DNA of 64,000 nt. Source: Methanolobus psychrophilus R15. GTDB taxonomy: Archaea; Halobacteriota; Methanosarcinia; Methanosarcinales; Methanosarcinaceae. The notes under the pieces were generated by a model. It was not told the DNA's origin. It did no database searches and saw only the letters and a program-made list of their open reading frames with translations. The position numbers and the translations under genes were made by a program. The DNA is taken from NCBI GenBank assembly GCA_000306725.1, contig CP003083.1, positions 930,001 to 994,000 of the forward strand, written 5' to 3'. Shown in pieces: positions 44,101 through 54,200 of this stretch. Each line of letters starts with the position of its first letter. Position 1 is the first letter of the stretch.

Positions 44101-45720
44101 AATGGAGAATATCCCACAAAGGTCGGATACATACTCTGGGCAGGTGAGTCCACACGTCATGAAGGCATAATGGAATCACAGCTCCTCTACATGATGGGAA
44201 TAGAACCTGTATGGAACCCTGCTAACGGCAAGGTGGAGGACGTTAAGTTCATTGAATCCTCTGAGTTGGGAAGACCGCGTATCGATGTTATCGTGCAGAT
44301 ATCCGGCCTGTACAGGGACACGTTCCCGATGAAAGTGCATCTGATAGACAAGGCTGTAAGGCTTGCCTATGAGCAGGAAGAGGCAGACGTATATGAAAAC
44401 TACGTGGCCCGGAACACGAATGCATTGCAGGCGGTTCTGAACCAGACCATACAGGATGATAACCTGTCTCTGGACGTTTCACTGTTCAGGGTATTCGGTC
44501 CGGCCGACGGGAACTATGGAACAGGCATGGCAAATGCTGCATCTGCCAGTGACACGTGGGAAAATAATACAGAACTTGCAGAGTTCTACATCAGAAGGAT
44601 GAGCTACGTCTACGGCCAGAACATCTGGGGGCAGACTATCGCCGAATATGTCAAGCAACAGACCGGCAGAGTAGTGGATATCGATAACACGGTTGTCTTT
44701 GAGAATAACCTGAACGATACACATGCCATATTCCACAGCAGAAGTTCCAACACTTACGGTTCGCTTGACATTGATGATTTCTACCAGTACATGGGAGGAC
44801 TGTACAATGCCATCAAATACGCCTCCGGCACCGCACCTGAGACTTATGTGGTGAACCTGCAGGATCTCAGTGACCTTCAGATACAGACGTTGCAGACCTA
44901 TCTTGCTAACGAACTATATTCAAGGTATTTCAACCCCTTGTGGATAAGCGGCATGCAGCAGCATGGTTTTGAAGGCGCCAGGGAGATGGAGAGTTTCATT
45001 GAGCATCTCTGGGGATGGGAGGCACTAAACCCTGATCTCATAAGCGATGATGTCTGGAACAAAGTGTATGAGAACTACTTTGCCAATGCCGAGCTTAGCG
45101 GATGGCTGAAGGAGAACAACCCCTACGCCTACCAGGCAATGGTTGCCAGGATGACCGAAACCGTCAGGAAGGGAAACTGGGACGCTTCAGATGAAGCTTT
45201 AAAAAGCCTTGTGGCCGAGCAAGTTAGGGCAGTCATTGATAGTGGCGCCACATGTTGCCACCATACTTGTGGCAATATGCTCAACCAGGCATTTGTAGAC
45301 GGAATTGCACAGGCGCTTGTTGAAACCGGACAGCTTAGCCAAAGTGAACTTGACATGTACAAGAAGATCATGGAGACAGCTACGACTGAAACGACACCTA
45401 CGACTCCAACGGAGAAACCGTCCAGCTCATCTTCCAGCTCAAGCAGCACCGGAAAAGAGCTCAGCATAGTAGAAACTGGCTCAGGCAACCAGACTTCCAT
45501 GAGTGAAGCAGGAGCAGGCACTGATCTTGATAGGGATGTATCGATGAAGTCTCCTGTACCGGACAACTATGTAGAAGGCTATGAGATGACAAGGGAAAGT
45601 GTCACAACGCCGGAGAACAGCGGTCCTTCAATATCCGGGTCCGACATAATCGCCTCTGTGTTCGTAATGGCAGGTGTCGGAGCAATTTACCTGGGATTTG
45701 TGAGGAGGAGGAAACTCTAA
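41185..45720 (+). CDS. Exported, membrane-anchored CobN-like protein, copy 1
   Basis: 1511 residues from the ATG at 41185. The signal peptide is MKSIVVLLLSVLLLASIATPVSA. Next is a short carboxypeptidase-regulatory-like stretch (NGEFILTDIPNGEYKIFGVW) that lacks its first strands. The bulk is CobN/BchH-like: HGTVEWLPGK (from residue 677) and GEGMQAKRRGNAVIIDHL. A Cys/His cluster CCHHTCGN is at 1357-1364, followed by a Thr/Ser-rich linker and a C-terminal helix ending in RRRKL. The chelatase would thus sit outside the cell, where ATP-driven cobalt insertion as in CobNST cannot occur. Uptake or remodelling of corrinoids, or cobalt binding, is a better guess. The usual FGTHGT motif is altered to MGRHGT. 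Confidence 0.85.
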   Translation: MQMKSIVVLLLSVLLLASIATPVSADELKFVANATSDENGEFILTDIPNGEYKIFGVWISGSMTRTYEQEIKVENGQPIENYVIAMASNASIDHNAILNMLDKTTISGTTITSTPKSGTAVVLAKKVTKPVLGNLRHLNVAIVTGYSSYDNELAASIERINANQNLNITASYYISTKLPDNIDLSQMDIIYIVMVTQNAPKLQDTIPQAIDNGALVIGSNTYLPESSYEVPSDFADLTAFKKYLSQYWSGGATDDENFDNLIFYLAKEYYDRTDLTVKEPTGLEGAIYHPAMTTTPVEYFTADTQEYFDWYANRTDGHAFDENAPTVGITFYKSYYPDNMEPVDKLIEGFEAKGVNVIACYGNADHSLDEYLNYSSQTKVNAVVSYLFRGNYFDIEGLGVPVMNAVINDYMNTSQWMETSTPLPVTNMLRIYRPETAGLIDPIMIAAKETIPVNNSTVEKRIVHEGQAQWLVDRTIAQANLGITDEADKKVAVIYYNHGGGKDNIGASYLEVAPSIVNLLEGMADAGYDVDGSLIPNKTELVDLMVYQGRNVGTWAPGELDALVRTGKVVLLPESTYQAWFNELPEQRKNEVIDMWGEAPGKIMVHTEDNGDRFIVIPQISLSDNVILAPQPSRGWFENYETLYHDTELPPNHQYIAFYLWMQHEFDADLMVNMGRHGTVEWLPGKDFCLLSDEWPALMVGDIPVIYPYVMDGMGEGMQAKRRGNAVIIDHLIPPVISAGLYGNYSTLSSEITSYQTSLAEDENLKQAHLQDIIDLAVELRLDEHVNMSLADSNETVDEFLDELTDVLYELRSLSMPYGLHILGEEPQGQPLVGMVNSMLGSGFAEQVAAYNNSDSAHYDLLSKVLLEGDDITDAQVQILGTTSTDIEIYLNTAIDHAQLLSEAGDEIEQVLKAMNGEYIRPNLGGDPVMRPDTLPSGSNFYAFDEQLIPTKQAWEQGKALVDQWLAEYVATNGEYPTKVGYILWAGESTRHEGIMESQLLYMMGIEPVWNPANGKVEDVKFIESSELGRPRIDVIVQISGLYRDTFPMKVHLIDKAVRLAYEQEEADVYENYVARNTNALQAVLNQTIQDDNLSLDVSLFRVFGPADGNYGTGMANAASASDTWENNTELAEFYIRRMSYVYGQNIWGQTIAEYVKQQTGRVVDIDNTVVFENNLNDTHAIFHSRSSNTYGSLDIDDFYQYMGGLYNAIKYASGTAPETYVVNLQDLSDLQIQTLQTYLANELYSRYFNPLWISGMQQHGFEGAREMESFIEHLWGWEALNPDLISDDVWNKVYENYFANAELSGWLKENNPYAYQAMVARMTETVRKGNWDASDEALKSLVAEQVRAVIDSGATCCHHTCGNMLNQAFVDGIAQALVETGQLSQSELDMYKKIMETATTETTPTTPTEKPSSSSSSSSSTGKELSIVETGSGNQTSMSEAGAGTDLDRDVSMKSPVPDNYVEGYEMTRESVTTPENSGPSISGSDIIASVFVMAGVGAIYLGFVRRRKL

Positions 45721-45740
45721 GTAAGCACGATTGACTTTGT

Positions 45741-45766
45741 AGGCACTTTTTCTTTTTTGTGCCTTT
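45741..45766 (+). terminator. Terminator of CobN-like copy 1
   Basis: AGGCAC (45741-45746) pairs with GTGCCT (45759-45764) around a T-rich 12-base loop, and TTTT follows. Immediately after it CATATACTGG (45769-45778) is a TATA candidate for copy 2. Confidence 0.5.
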
Positions 45767-45810
45767 TCATATACTGGATCTGATTAAGAATATGCTCAAA
45801 ACAGAAGTAA

Positions 45811-45868
45811 GACACTCCCTCAAGCCGCCAAGCAAAACAGGGAGTGTCCTGAGCACGCCATCAGGTGA
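45811..45868 (+). promoter_or_regulatory. Structured leader RNA, copy 2 (candidate riboswitch)
   Basis: Hairpin 1: GACACTCCCT (45811-45820) pairs perfectly with AGGGAGTGTC (45839-45848); the 18-base loop contains GCCGCCAAGCAAA (45824-45836). Hairpin 2: CCTGA (45848-45852) pairs with TCAGG (45861-45865) around GCACGCCA and covers the ribosome-binding site AGGTGA (45863-45868) of the ATG at 45873. The stem start is exactly 62 bases, and the motif end 37 bases, before the ATG, as in copy 1. Compared with copy 1, pair three of hairpin 2 changes from C-G to U-A. Confidence 0.7.
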
Positions 45869-45872
45869 TAAC

Positions 45873-48800
45873 ATGCAGATGAAAATAAAACCCATATTGG
45901 TATTAAGTATATTGTTGATGGTTTCACTAACAGGTGTTGCCACTGCAGATGAACAGAAGATAAAGATATTGTATGTAGCATACAGCCCAAACAATGCTCT
46001 GGAAATGGCCAGCCAGACGTGTGTGTATAGTGATCTTATAGAATATGCATACATACCTGGCTACAACACGACAACATGGGGTGCCAGCGATGAACTGCTT
46101 GCTGCAGCTCAGAGCGGTTTGCTATTTGACCAAGACATCATATTCTGTGATATGCTCTCATCTAAGGTGTACACCGAGATCAATGATAGCTTTCACCAGG
46201 CTCATGAAAATGGCATCTCTGTGCTGAGTATACGCTCAAGCGGCACGCCTTCGTATTTCAACTACGTTTCCGATGGTAAGCAGGACGATGCGATATGCAA
46301 CTATTACAACAACATGGGTACTTCGGGTAAGGGGCTTGAGAATGCGGAGAACCTGCTGATATACCTGGCAAAGGAATACGGCAACAAAACTGAAATCACT
46401 GACAGCTGGGGTGCTTCCAGTAGCAATGCCAATGAATTCCTGTTTGTCCTTGGTACTGACTTCAACAAGGATGCACTAATAGATGCTGCATCAGTCACCG
46501 ATATAGATTTGCAACTCAACATAACCATTCTTTCCACAAATGAGGTGCCTGATGACTTTGATTTCACAGAATATGCAATCATATTCATTGAGTCACAAGA
46601 TGAAGCTCTTGTCAATGATGTCTGGAGAACCAGCATCAATGCTGCAAGAGGTGCCGGTGCAAAGGTAATCGGTTACAACCTTTCACAGAACATTACCCTA
46701 GCGAATGTGGACATCTATTCTGAAGAATACACTAATATTGAAAGGTTCTGGATACAGGGTGGACAAACGAACATGGAGAACATGCTCAGGTTCATGGGTC
46801 AGAAATTCGCAGGCGTGTGGACTAACAAGGCCTATACACCGGAGATAGTACATCCAAAGGTGAATGTGACCTATATCATCAACTCCGATTCAAGCCTGTA
46901 TTATATGAATCTCGTCATCTCTCAGAGGGATGTCATCACCGATCTTTTCAATGTAAAGGTTATGAGCGGGCAGGAGGCAATGAACAGTTCTGTAGACCTT
47001 TCAGAGGAGGATGTTGTAATACTTTACATGGTTGGAGCCAATGAATTCCCCCTGCTGAAGGATGATCTTATCGCTGCAAAGGACAATGGAGCCCACATAG
47101 GTATGTTCGGCATGCTGGCGGATTCCTACGGCATCGCGACTTTCGATGTGCTGAACCCGCCTCACAGCGCAATGGCGACATACCTGTATAACAGTGGATA
47201 TGAGAACATGGAAAACTGGATCCGCTGTGTCGGTGCGACCCTTGAGGATGTCTACATACAATATGCACCTGCTGCTCCTCCTTCCATCCCCGATGACGGT
47301 ATCTATCATCCTGATGCCTTCCCAAGGATCTTCGATAACAGCGCTGAATACCTGGAATGGTATGCGAGCCATGGATACAACCCCTCTGCACCCACCATAG
47401 GCATAATTGGTGGCAGACTGGGTAAGACTACCCGAGATTACAATACAGAGGATACACTGATAAGGAACATCGAGTCCAGGGGTTACAATGTCATCTACAC
47501 TACCTACAAAGTGTGTGAGGCAGATGTGGACTACATTACTATGGATGGCGAGGTGCTTGTTGATTCCCTCATAAGCCTGAAGGGATTCTACCTTAACTAC
47601 AATGACCATGAAAAGGGTGTAGAGTACCTTAAGGACTACAACGTCCCGGTAATAAAAGGAATAATGGATTACTACTACACGCCTGACCAATACATTGCCG
47701 GATTACATGGACTGAGCCCGACATCTATTCCCTACCAAGTCACACAACCGGAGATAGACGGACTGACCGACTGCATATGGATTGCCGGAAGGGTGAAAGA
47801 TCCGGTTACAGGACAGTATTACTACGAGCCTATTGATGAACAGGTGGACTGGATCTGCGACCGTGCCATTGCATGGGCTGAACTTGGAAAGAAAGAGAAT
47901 GCTGACAAAAAGATCAGTGTAATCTACTACAACCACGAGGGAGGAAAGAACAATATCGGCGCAAGCTATCTGGATATTGGTTCCAGTTTCACTATACTGC
48001 TCGACCAGATGCGGGCCGTAGGCTATGATATAGGCAACGGCGACATTCCAACCGGAGGCGAATTCATCGAACTGTTCATAACCAGCAGGAATGTGGGTAC
48101 ATGGGCACCGGAAGAACTGGAGAAGGTAGTGGACTCAGGCATGGTCACCATGATGCCAGTGGATGAATACCTTACATGGTACAACACTTTGCCGGCATCC
48201 GTCAGGGACCATGTGGAATCCAGATGGGGAGAGGCACCAGGCAATGTCATGGTTTATGAGAATGCCAGCGGGAAGTATTTTGTTATACCGACCATACAGA
48301 TGGGCAATGTCAATTTCATACCGCAGCCCACCAGAGCCGGCCTCTCGGATGAATCCATAATATACCACGACAAGGAACTGCCCCCTACCCATCAGTACCT
48401 TGCAACGTACTTCTGGATAAACAACGTATATGATGCGGATGCCATGATCCACTTCGGTACGCACGGCACACAGGAATGGCTCCCCGGAAAAGAGGTAGGG
48501 CTCTGGAGATACGACTATCCGTCCATCATGGTTGCTGAAACACCTGTGATATATCCATACATAATGGACAACGTAGGAGAAGGTACCCAGGCCAAGCGCC
48601 GCGGAAATGCTGTCATTATAGACCACCTGACCCCTGCAATTACGGAGGCAGGCCTTTACGGGGAACTTGCAGAAATCCATGAAAAGATCCATAATTATAA
48701 AGATGCAAAGTCAAAAAGTGAAACTGCAATGATGGCACTTTATCGCAACCGTACGATAGAGCTGTATGATTCTATCAGCCTTGAGGATGACCTTGAGGTC

Positions 48801-50987
48801 ACATCCGCTGAACTGCAGGCCATGACCGACGACGAGTTTGAGTACTTCCTTGATGCAGTGCTTCACGACTACCTGCATGAACTCCAGTCTACGCTCATGC
48901 CGCTTGGACTTCATATATTCGGAGTTGCACCGCAAGATAACAAACTTGTCAGCATGGTAAAATCCATGCTTGGTAATACCCTTACAGAGAATATCTTCAA
49001 CGTACTCCCGAAAACAGAAGGTGGTGAAGAGAATTGGGATGATGAAGAGGATTGGGAAAATCAGGCCGATGCTTATGCACTGGATCTTCTGAATTCAACA
49101 ATACTGAACGGAACAAATGTTTCTGATGCACAGTATGACATCCTCGGCCAGGATTATGAGAACATTACTGCAAACCTGAACACGGCGCTTGTTTATGCAG
49201 ATAACCTTGGCAGGACAACACAGGAAATAGGCCAGACCCTCCGTGCCCTCAATGCAGAATATATAGAGCCAGGTCCGGGAAACGACCCCATACGCAACCC
49301 TGAAGCACTACCAACAGGCCGGAACTTCTACAGCTTTGACCAGAGAGCGTTCCCTGATACAGAAACAGAAGCCATGGGAGTGATCCTTGCCGAACAGACG
49401 CTGAAGGTATACCAATCTGAACACAACGGAACATACCCTAACAAAGTAAGCTACATACTGTGGTCTGTGGAAACCATGCGCCACAGGGGACTGATGGAAG
49501 CACAGATATATGCAATGCTTGGTGTCAAGCCAACCAGAAGTTCCGACAGGATCACCGGTTTTACTGTGATCCCGCAGGAGGAGATGACACATCCGAGGAT
49601 AGATGTGCTGCTCATACCATCCGGACTCTATCGTGATACCTTCCCATATCAGCTGGAATTGATGGATACTGCCATCAGGCAGGTTGCTAAGCTCAATGAA
49701 TCCAATGAGACGAACTACGTAAGATGGAATTCACTAAAAATAGAACAGGCATTGCTGGAAAGCGGCTATAACGAAAGCACTGCGCACTACGTTTCACAAT
49801 CAAGGATATTTAGCGAGGCTCCCGGAACTTACGGAACAGGCATGTCTGAAGCTGCCGCAGCAAGTGACACCTGGGAAGACGATTCAGTTCTTGCAGAACT
49901 CTTCATATCCAGAATGTCCAACATATACGGCAAAGATGCATGGGGCGTCAGTTATGAGACTGTGTTCAGGATGAACCTGATGGATGTGGATGCAGCAATC
50001 CATAGTGATAGCTCTAACCTGTACGGCCTTATTGACAACGACGACTACTACTCTTATCTGGGAGGACTTGCACTTGCTGTGAGGTCACTTATAGGAGAGA
50101 ATCCGAGCATGTACGTTGCTGATCTTAAGAGTACAGCTAATCCACAGGTTGTCACGCTTTCTGAAGCCTTCAGGAATGAGCTGCGTGCAAGGTATCTCAA
50201 CCCGAGCTGGATATCCGGAATGATGGAATTTGATTATCCCGGTGCAAGGGAGATGATGAAATTCGTGGAGTACATGTGGGGCTGGGACGCGATGACACCG
50301 GACCTTGTAAAAGACTCGGACTGGAACCAGATATATGATGTCTATGTGACTGACAAGTACGACCTGGGCCTTGATGAATACTTCAAGGACAATCCTTACC
50401 AGTACCAATCCATGACTGGAAGGATGCTGGAAACGGCACGCAAGGGCTACTGGGATGCTTCAGATGAAGTGATCCAGAGCCTTGTAAAAGAGTATGTCGA
50501 ATCTGTTGTCGCCAGCGGTGTCACCTGCTGCCACCACACCTGCGGCAATCCGTTGCTGGATAATTATGTACGCGGTGTGATGACAACTACGGGTGTTGTT
50601 GACGTGTCAACTGCAAAGGAGTATGAGAGGCTCATTCAGGAAGCGACAAAGAGGGAAAGTACCCCTGTCACAGAAGAAAGCACCACTCGTAAGGGCAGCA
50701 GTTCTACAGGCACCGACCTGAAGGTAGTCGAGTCGGGTTCCGGTTCAACGAACCAGACAATGATGAGTGAATCCGGCGCGGGAATGGACACAAACACACC
50801 CGTACAGGACTCTGCAATGTCAACACCTGACAACTACGTGGAAGGCTATGAGATGACAAGGGAGAGTGTAACAACGCCGGATAACAGCGGACCCTCGTTC
50901 TCAGGCTCTGACATAATAGCTTCAGTACTGGTATTGGCCGGTGTCGGAGCCATCTACATGGGATTCTGGAAAAGGAGGAAAATGTAA
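45873..50987 (+). CDS. Exported, membrane-anchored CobN-like protein, copy 2
   Basis: 1704 residues. The signal peptide is MKIKPILVLSILLMVSLTGVATA. The N-terminal 500 residues contain two or three successive copies of an alpha/beta module also found once in copy 1 (each ends in the pattern N-x-E-N-x-L-x-Y/F-L/M-x-K-E/K). The core is the canonical CobN signature HFGTHGTQEWLPGK (ending about residue 870) and GEGTQAKRRGNAVIIDHL. CCHHTCGN is at 1552-1559. A Ser/Thr linker and a C-terminal anchor ending in KRRKM follow. The canonical HFGTHGT, changed in copy 1, suggests this copy keeps tetrapyrrole binding; the copies may be partners in one complex. Confidence 0.85.
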   Translation: MQMKIKPILVLSILLMVSLTGVATADEQKIKILYVAYSPNNALEMASQTCVYSDLIEYAYIPGYNTTTWGASDELLAAAQSGLLFDQDIIFCDMLSSKVYTEINDSFHQAHENGISVLSIRSSGTPSYFNYVSDGKQDDAICNYYNNMGTSGKGLENAENLLIYLAKEYGNKTEITDSWGASSSNANEFLFVLGTDFNKDALIDAASVTDIDLQLNITILSTNEVPDDFDFTEYAIIFIESQDEALVNDVWRTSINAARGAGAKVIGYNLSQNITLANVDIYSEEYTNIERFWIQGGQTNMENMLRFMGQKFAGVWTNKAYTPEIVHPKVNVTYIINSDSSLYYMNLVISQRDVITDLFNVKVMSGQEAMNSSVDLSEEDVVILYMVGANEFPLLKDDLIAAKDNGAHIGMFGMLADSYGIATFDVLNPPHSAMATYLYNSGYENMENWIRCVGATLEDVYIQYAPAAPPSIPDDGIYHPDAFPRIFDNSAEYLEWYASHGYNPSAPTIGIIGGRLGKTTRDYNTEDTLIRNIESRGYNVIYTTYKVCEADVDYITMDGEVLVDSLISLKGFYLNYNDHEKGVEYLKDYNVPVIKGIMDYYYTPDQYIAGLHGLSPTSIPYQVTQPEIDGLTDCIWIAGRVKDPVTGQYYYEPIDEQVDWICDRAIAWAELGKKENADKKISVIYYNHEGGKNNIGASYLDIGSSFTILLDQMRAVGYDIGNGDIPTGGEFIELFITSRNVGTWAPEELEKVVDSGMVTMMPVDEYLTWYNTLPASVRDHVESRWGEAPGNVMVYENASGKYFVIPTIQMGNVNFIPQPTRAGLSDESIIYHDKELPPTHQYLATYFWINNVYDADAMIHFGTHGTQEWLPGKEVGLWRYDYPSIMVAETPVIYPYIMDNVGEGTQAKRRGNAVIIDHLTPAITEAGLYGELAEIHEKIHNYKDAKSKSETAMMALYRNRTIELYDSISLEDDLEVTSAELQAMTDDEFEYFLDAVLHDYLHELQSTLMPLGLHIFGVAPQDNKLVSMVKSMLGNTLTENIFNVLPKTEGGEENWDDEEDWENQADAYALDLLNSTILNGTNVSDAQYDILGQDYENITANLNTALVYADNLGRTTQEIGQTLRALNAEYIEPGPGNDPIRNPEALPTGRNFYSFDQRAFPDTETEAMGVILAEQTLKVYQSEHNGTYPNKVSYILWSVETMRHRGLMEAQIYAMLGVKPTRSSDRITGFTVIPQEEMTHPRIDVLLIPSGLYRDTFPYQLELMDTAIRQVAKLNESNETNYVRWNSLKIEQALLESGYNESTAHYVSQSRIFSEAPGTYGTGMSEAAAASDTWEDDSVLAELFISRMSNIYGKDAWGVSYETVFRMNLMDVDAAIHSDSSNLYGLIDNDDYYSYLGGLALAVRSLIGENPSMYVADLKSTANPQVVTLSEAFRNELRARYLNPSWISGMMEFDYPGAREMMKFVEYMWGWDAMTPDLVKDSDWNQIYDVYVTDKYDLGLDEYFKDNPYQYQSMTGRMLETARKGYWDASDEVIQSLVKEYVESVVASGVTCCHHTCGNPLLDNYVRGVMTTTGVVDVSTAKEYERLIQEATKRESTPVTEESTTRKGSSSTGTDLKVVESGSGSTNQTMMSESGAGMDTNTPVQDSAMSTPDNYVEGYEMTRESVTTPDNSGPSFSGSDIIASVLVLAGVGAIYMGFWKRRKM

Positions 50988-50998
50988 AATACACAACG

Positions 50999-51033
50999 GA
51001 ACATGTCAGCAGAGCCTGGCATGTTCTTATTTT
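50999..51033 (+). terminator. Terminator of CobN-like copy 2
   Basis: GAACATG (50999-51005) pairs with CATGTTC (51020-51026) and TTATTTT follows. The rest of the 300-base gap to the protease is AT-rich (51060-51240), with no gene; it probably contains the next promoter. Confidence 0.6.
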
Positions 51034-51289
51034 CGATGTATTTCAGACTTACTTCAGATTTATCATTTGATGCATAGCCTTTAGCTTGGCTGTGTTATTT
51101 GTCCTTTTTACTTACGCCTATTATTGGTTATTTTTATTAGGATTAATCTGAAACAATTATATGAATTAAATAGTAGTATTATTATAACTAATTTTAGATA
51201 CATATCTAATTTTATATACGTTTAAGTTCAGATATGTAAAGAGTTACGGATAAGCCCTGTAATGTCGACTAAAAACCGGAAGTCTGGCA

Positions 51290-54200
51290 ATGCACAAAAA
51301 TGTACTATTCTTATGGAGCCTAATAGTGCTCCTCCTCATCATTCCAATCGCCGGGGGCGATGAAAGTGGCACCTATGAAAACGATAATGCAAACATAATC
51401 CTTCTCAAAGCAGGCCCGATACATACAGATATTGTTCCCACTGCCAATGATCAGGAAATTGAGGAGGCCCCTGCTGCATCCATTGCTTCTTACTCTATTA
51501 GCACGACAGAGACTGACGATAACTGTGAAAGTTACTACATTGTGCAGTTTAATGGTCCAGTGCTTGAAGAATGGAAGGGCGAACTTGCCGGGACCGGAGC
51601 TGTCCTGTTCGATTATGTCCCAAATAATGCTTTTGTCGTGAGGATGGATCCTGCACAGAAAGAACAGGTGGATTCCCTTGATTTTGTGAAATGGACAGGG
51701 GAATACAGGGCATCGTACAAACACCAGATCAATACAGGAAAGGTCGCAACCTTGTCAATGTCCCCATCATCCTATGATGCTGCAGACCTTATTGTACTTC
51801 TTTTTGACGAGAACGAAAACCGGAATATACTGGGAAAGATTATTTCCCTGGATGCGGACATCGTGGAAAGCTCCCCTCGTATCCTCAGGGTCAGGATCGC
51901 CAGGGACAGGATCAATGATCTTGCAGCCATCGAAGGCATCTGCTGGATCGAAGAATATGCAGTACCGGTCGTTTTCAATGACGTTGCCGCCGGGATAGTC
52001 AACGTGAACCCTGTCCACGAGAATTACGGACTGAACGGTACAGGCCAAATAGTTGCTGTGTGCGATACGGGGCTGGATACGGGCGTCAATGATGAGTTCA
52101 TTCATGAAGACATCAGGGGAAGGATTCTGAATATTTTTGACCTTGTCGGCGATGGCGCCGGTGACCAGCATGGACATGGTACGCATGTGACAGGGTCTGT
52201 GCTTGGGAATGGGGCACTGTCTGGTGGACAGTATAAAGGTATGGCTCATGAGGCATTGCTTGTGTTCCAGGCTGCAGGTACAGCCGGGGGAGAGCTAACA
52301 GGAATCCCGGCGGACCTGAATGTACTTTTCCAGCAGGCATACGATGAAGGTGCAAGAATCCATACTAATAGCTGGGGTTACACCTATGACGACGGGAACT
52401 ATAGTCTTAACTCATGGCAGGTTGACACATTCATGTGGAATAATCCTGACATGCTCATACTGTTCTCAGCAGGGAACCAGGGAAAAGACCTTTATCAAAA
52501 ATACGGAGTAATTGACCCTGACTCCATCACTCCTCCGGCAACAGCAAAGAACTGTCTTACAGTTGGTGCTTCGGAAAACTACAGGCCAACGCTTACCAAT
52601 ACATACGGATCTCAATGGTCATTTACTGTAAATCCCTTATACTCCGATTTGATTGCAAACAATACAGAAGGTATTGCAGCATTCAGCAGCAGAGGACCTA
52701 CAGATGACGGAAGGATTAAACCGGACCTTGTTGCTCCTGGAACACAGATTATATCTATAAGATCCAGTTTGACAGGGACCGGCCATATCAGAATGAGCGG
52801 TACCAGCATGGCCACTCCACTCGTTGCGGGAGCAGCAGCACTTGCCAGGCAGTATTATACCGAAATAGAAGATTTGTCAAGCCCGAGTGCTGCACTGATT
52901 AAAGCCACCCTGATCAACGGTGCCCATGATATGACCCCCGGACAATACGGAACAGGAAATTACCAGGAGATCGAGGGCAGACCTGATTATTCACAGGGTT
53001 GGGGACGTGTTGACGTTGAGAATTCACTTTTCCCTGAGTATCCCAAGGTAACCGCATACCATGACCGGAATGCAGGTCTGGTTACTTCACAATCATGGAA
53101 CACTGATTATGATTACATCAAAGATGGGGAGCCACTCAGAGCAACACTTGTGTGGACCGACTATCCGGGTTCTCCCGCTTCCGGGAAGGCACTTGTTAAC
53201 AACCTTGATCTCTCAGTGACAGGCCCCGAGGCAACATATCAAGGAAATGGGGCTCCTGAATCACTCAATAATATAGAAGCGGTGGAGCTAGAAAGTACTT
53301 CACCCGGCAGTTATCAATTTACAGTGACCGGGGAAAACATACCACAAGGGCCACAACCCTTTGCACTGGTCCTTTCGTTCACCTGTGATAATAACTTATT
53401 CCCGGCACATGACTCCTATACATCGGACATCATGACCATAATAGCAACTGATGTTGTGCATCCGGGAGGAGTGAACCTAAGCTCCATAAGTATGGAGGTT
53501 AATGGTTCACCTGTATCTTACACGAATTCGGTCATAAATGGCGGATACAGGATACAGCACGATACTTCTGCCCCATACCAAAGCAGAGAATATAATGTGT
53601 CTGTGACGGCCCTGACAGCAAAAGGACAGCCGTTCTCATATGGATGGAAATTCAATGTGAACGCTGCACCTGTGACAGTGACAGGAATAGCAGTAACAAC
53701 AGCTCCTACAAAAGTCACTTACACCGAAGGAGATAATCTCAATTTGCAGGGCATGGTAATAACTCTTGCCAGATCAAATTCAAGTACAGAAGATGTAGCG
53801 TTTGCAAACTTCAATTCGAAAGGAATTGTTGTGACTCCTGCAAACGGAACTGTTCTCACAACATCCAATACAAAGGTTACTATCACCCATAGTGAAACTG
53901 AGAAAAATACAACACAAGCAATCACTGTGAACGCTGTACCTGTAACAGTGACAGGAATAGCGGTAGAAACAGCTCCTACAAAAGTCACTTACACTGAAGG
54001 TGAGAAACTAGATGTTCACGGCCTGGTTATAACTCTGCTCAAATCAGATTCAAGAACAGAAGACGTAACTTTTGCAGACTTTGGACCAAATGGGATATCT
54101 GTTAATCCTGTAAATGGAACTGTTCTTGCAACAACCAACACATTGGTTACCATCACCCATGCTGAAAGCGGGAAAAACACGACGCAGCCAATTACAGTTA

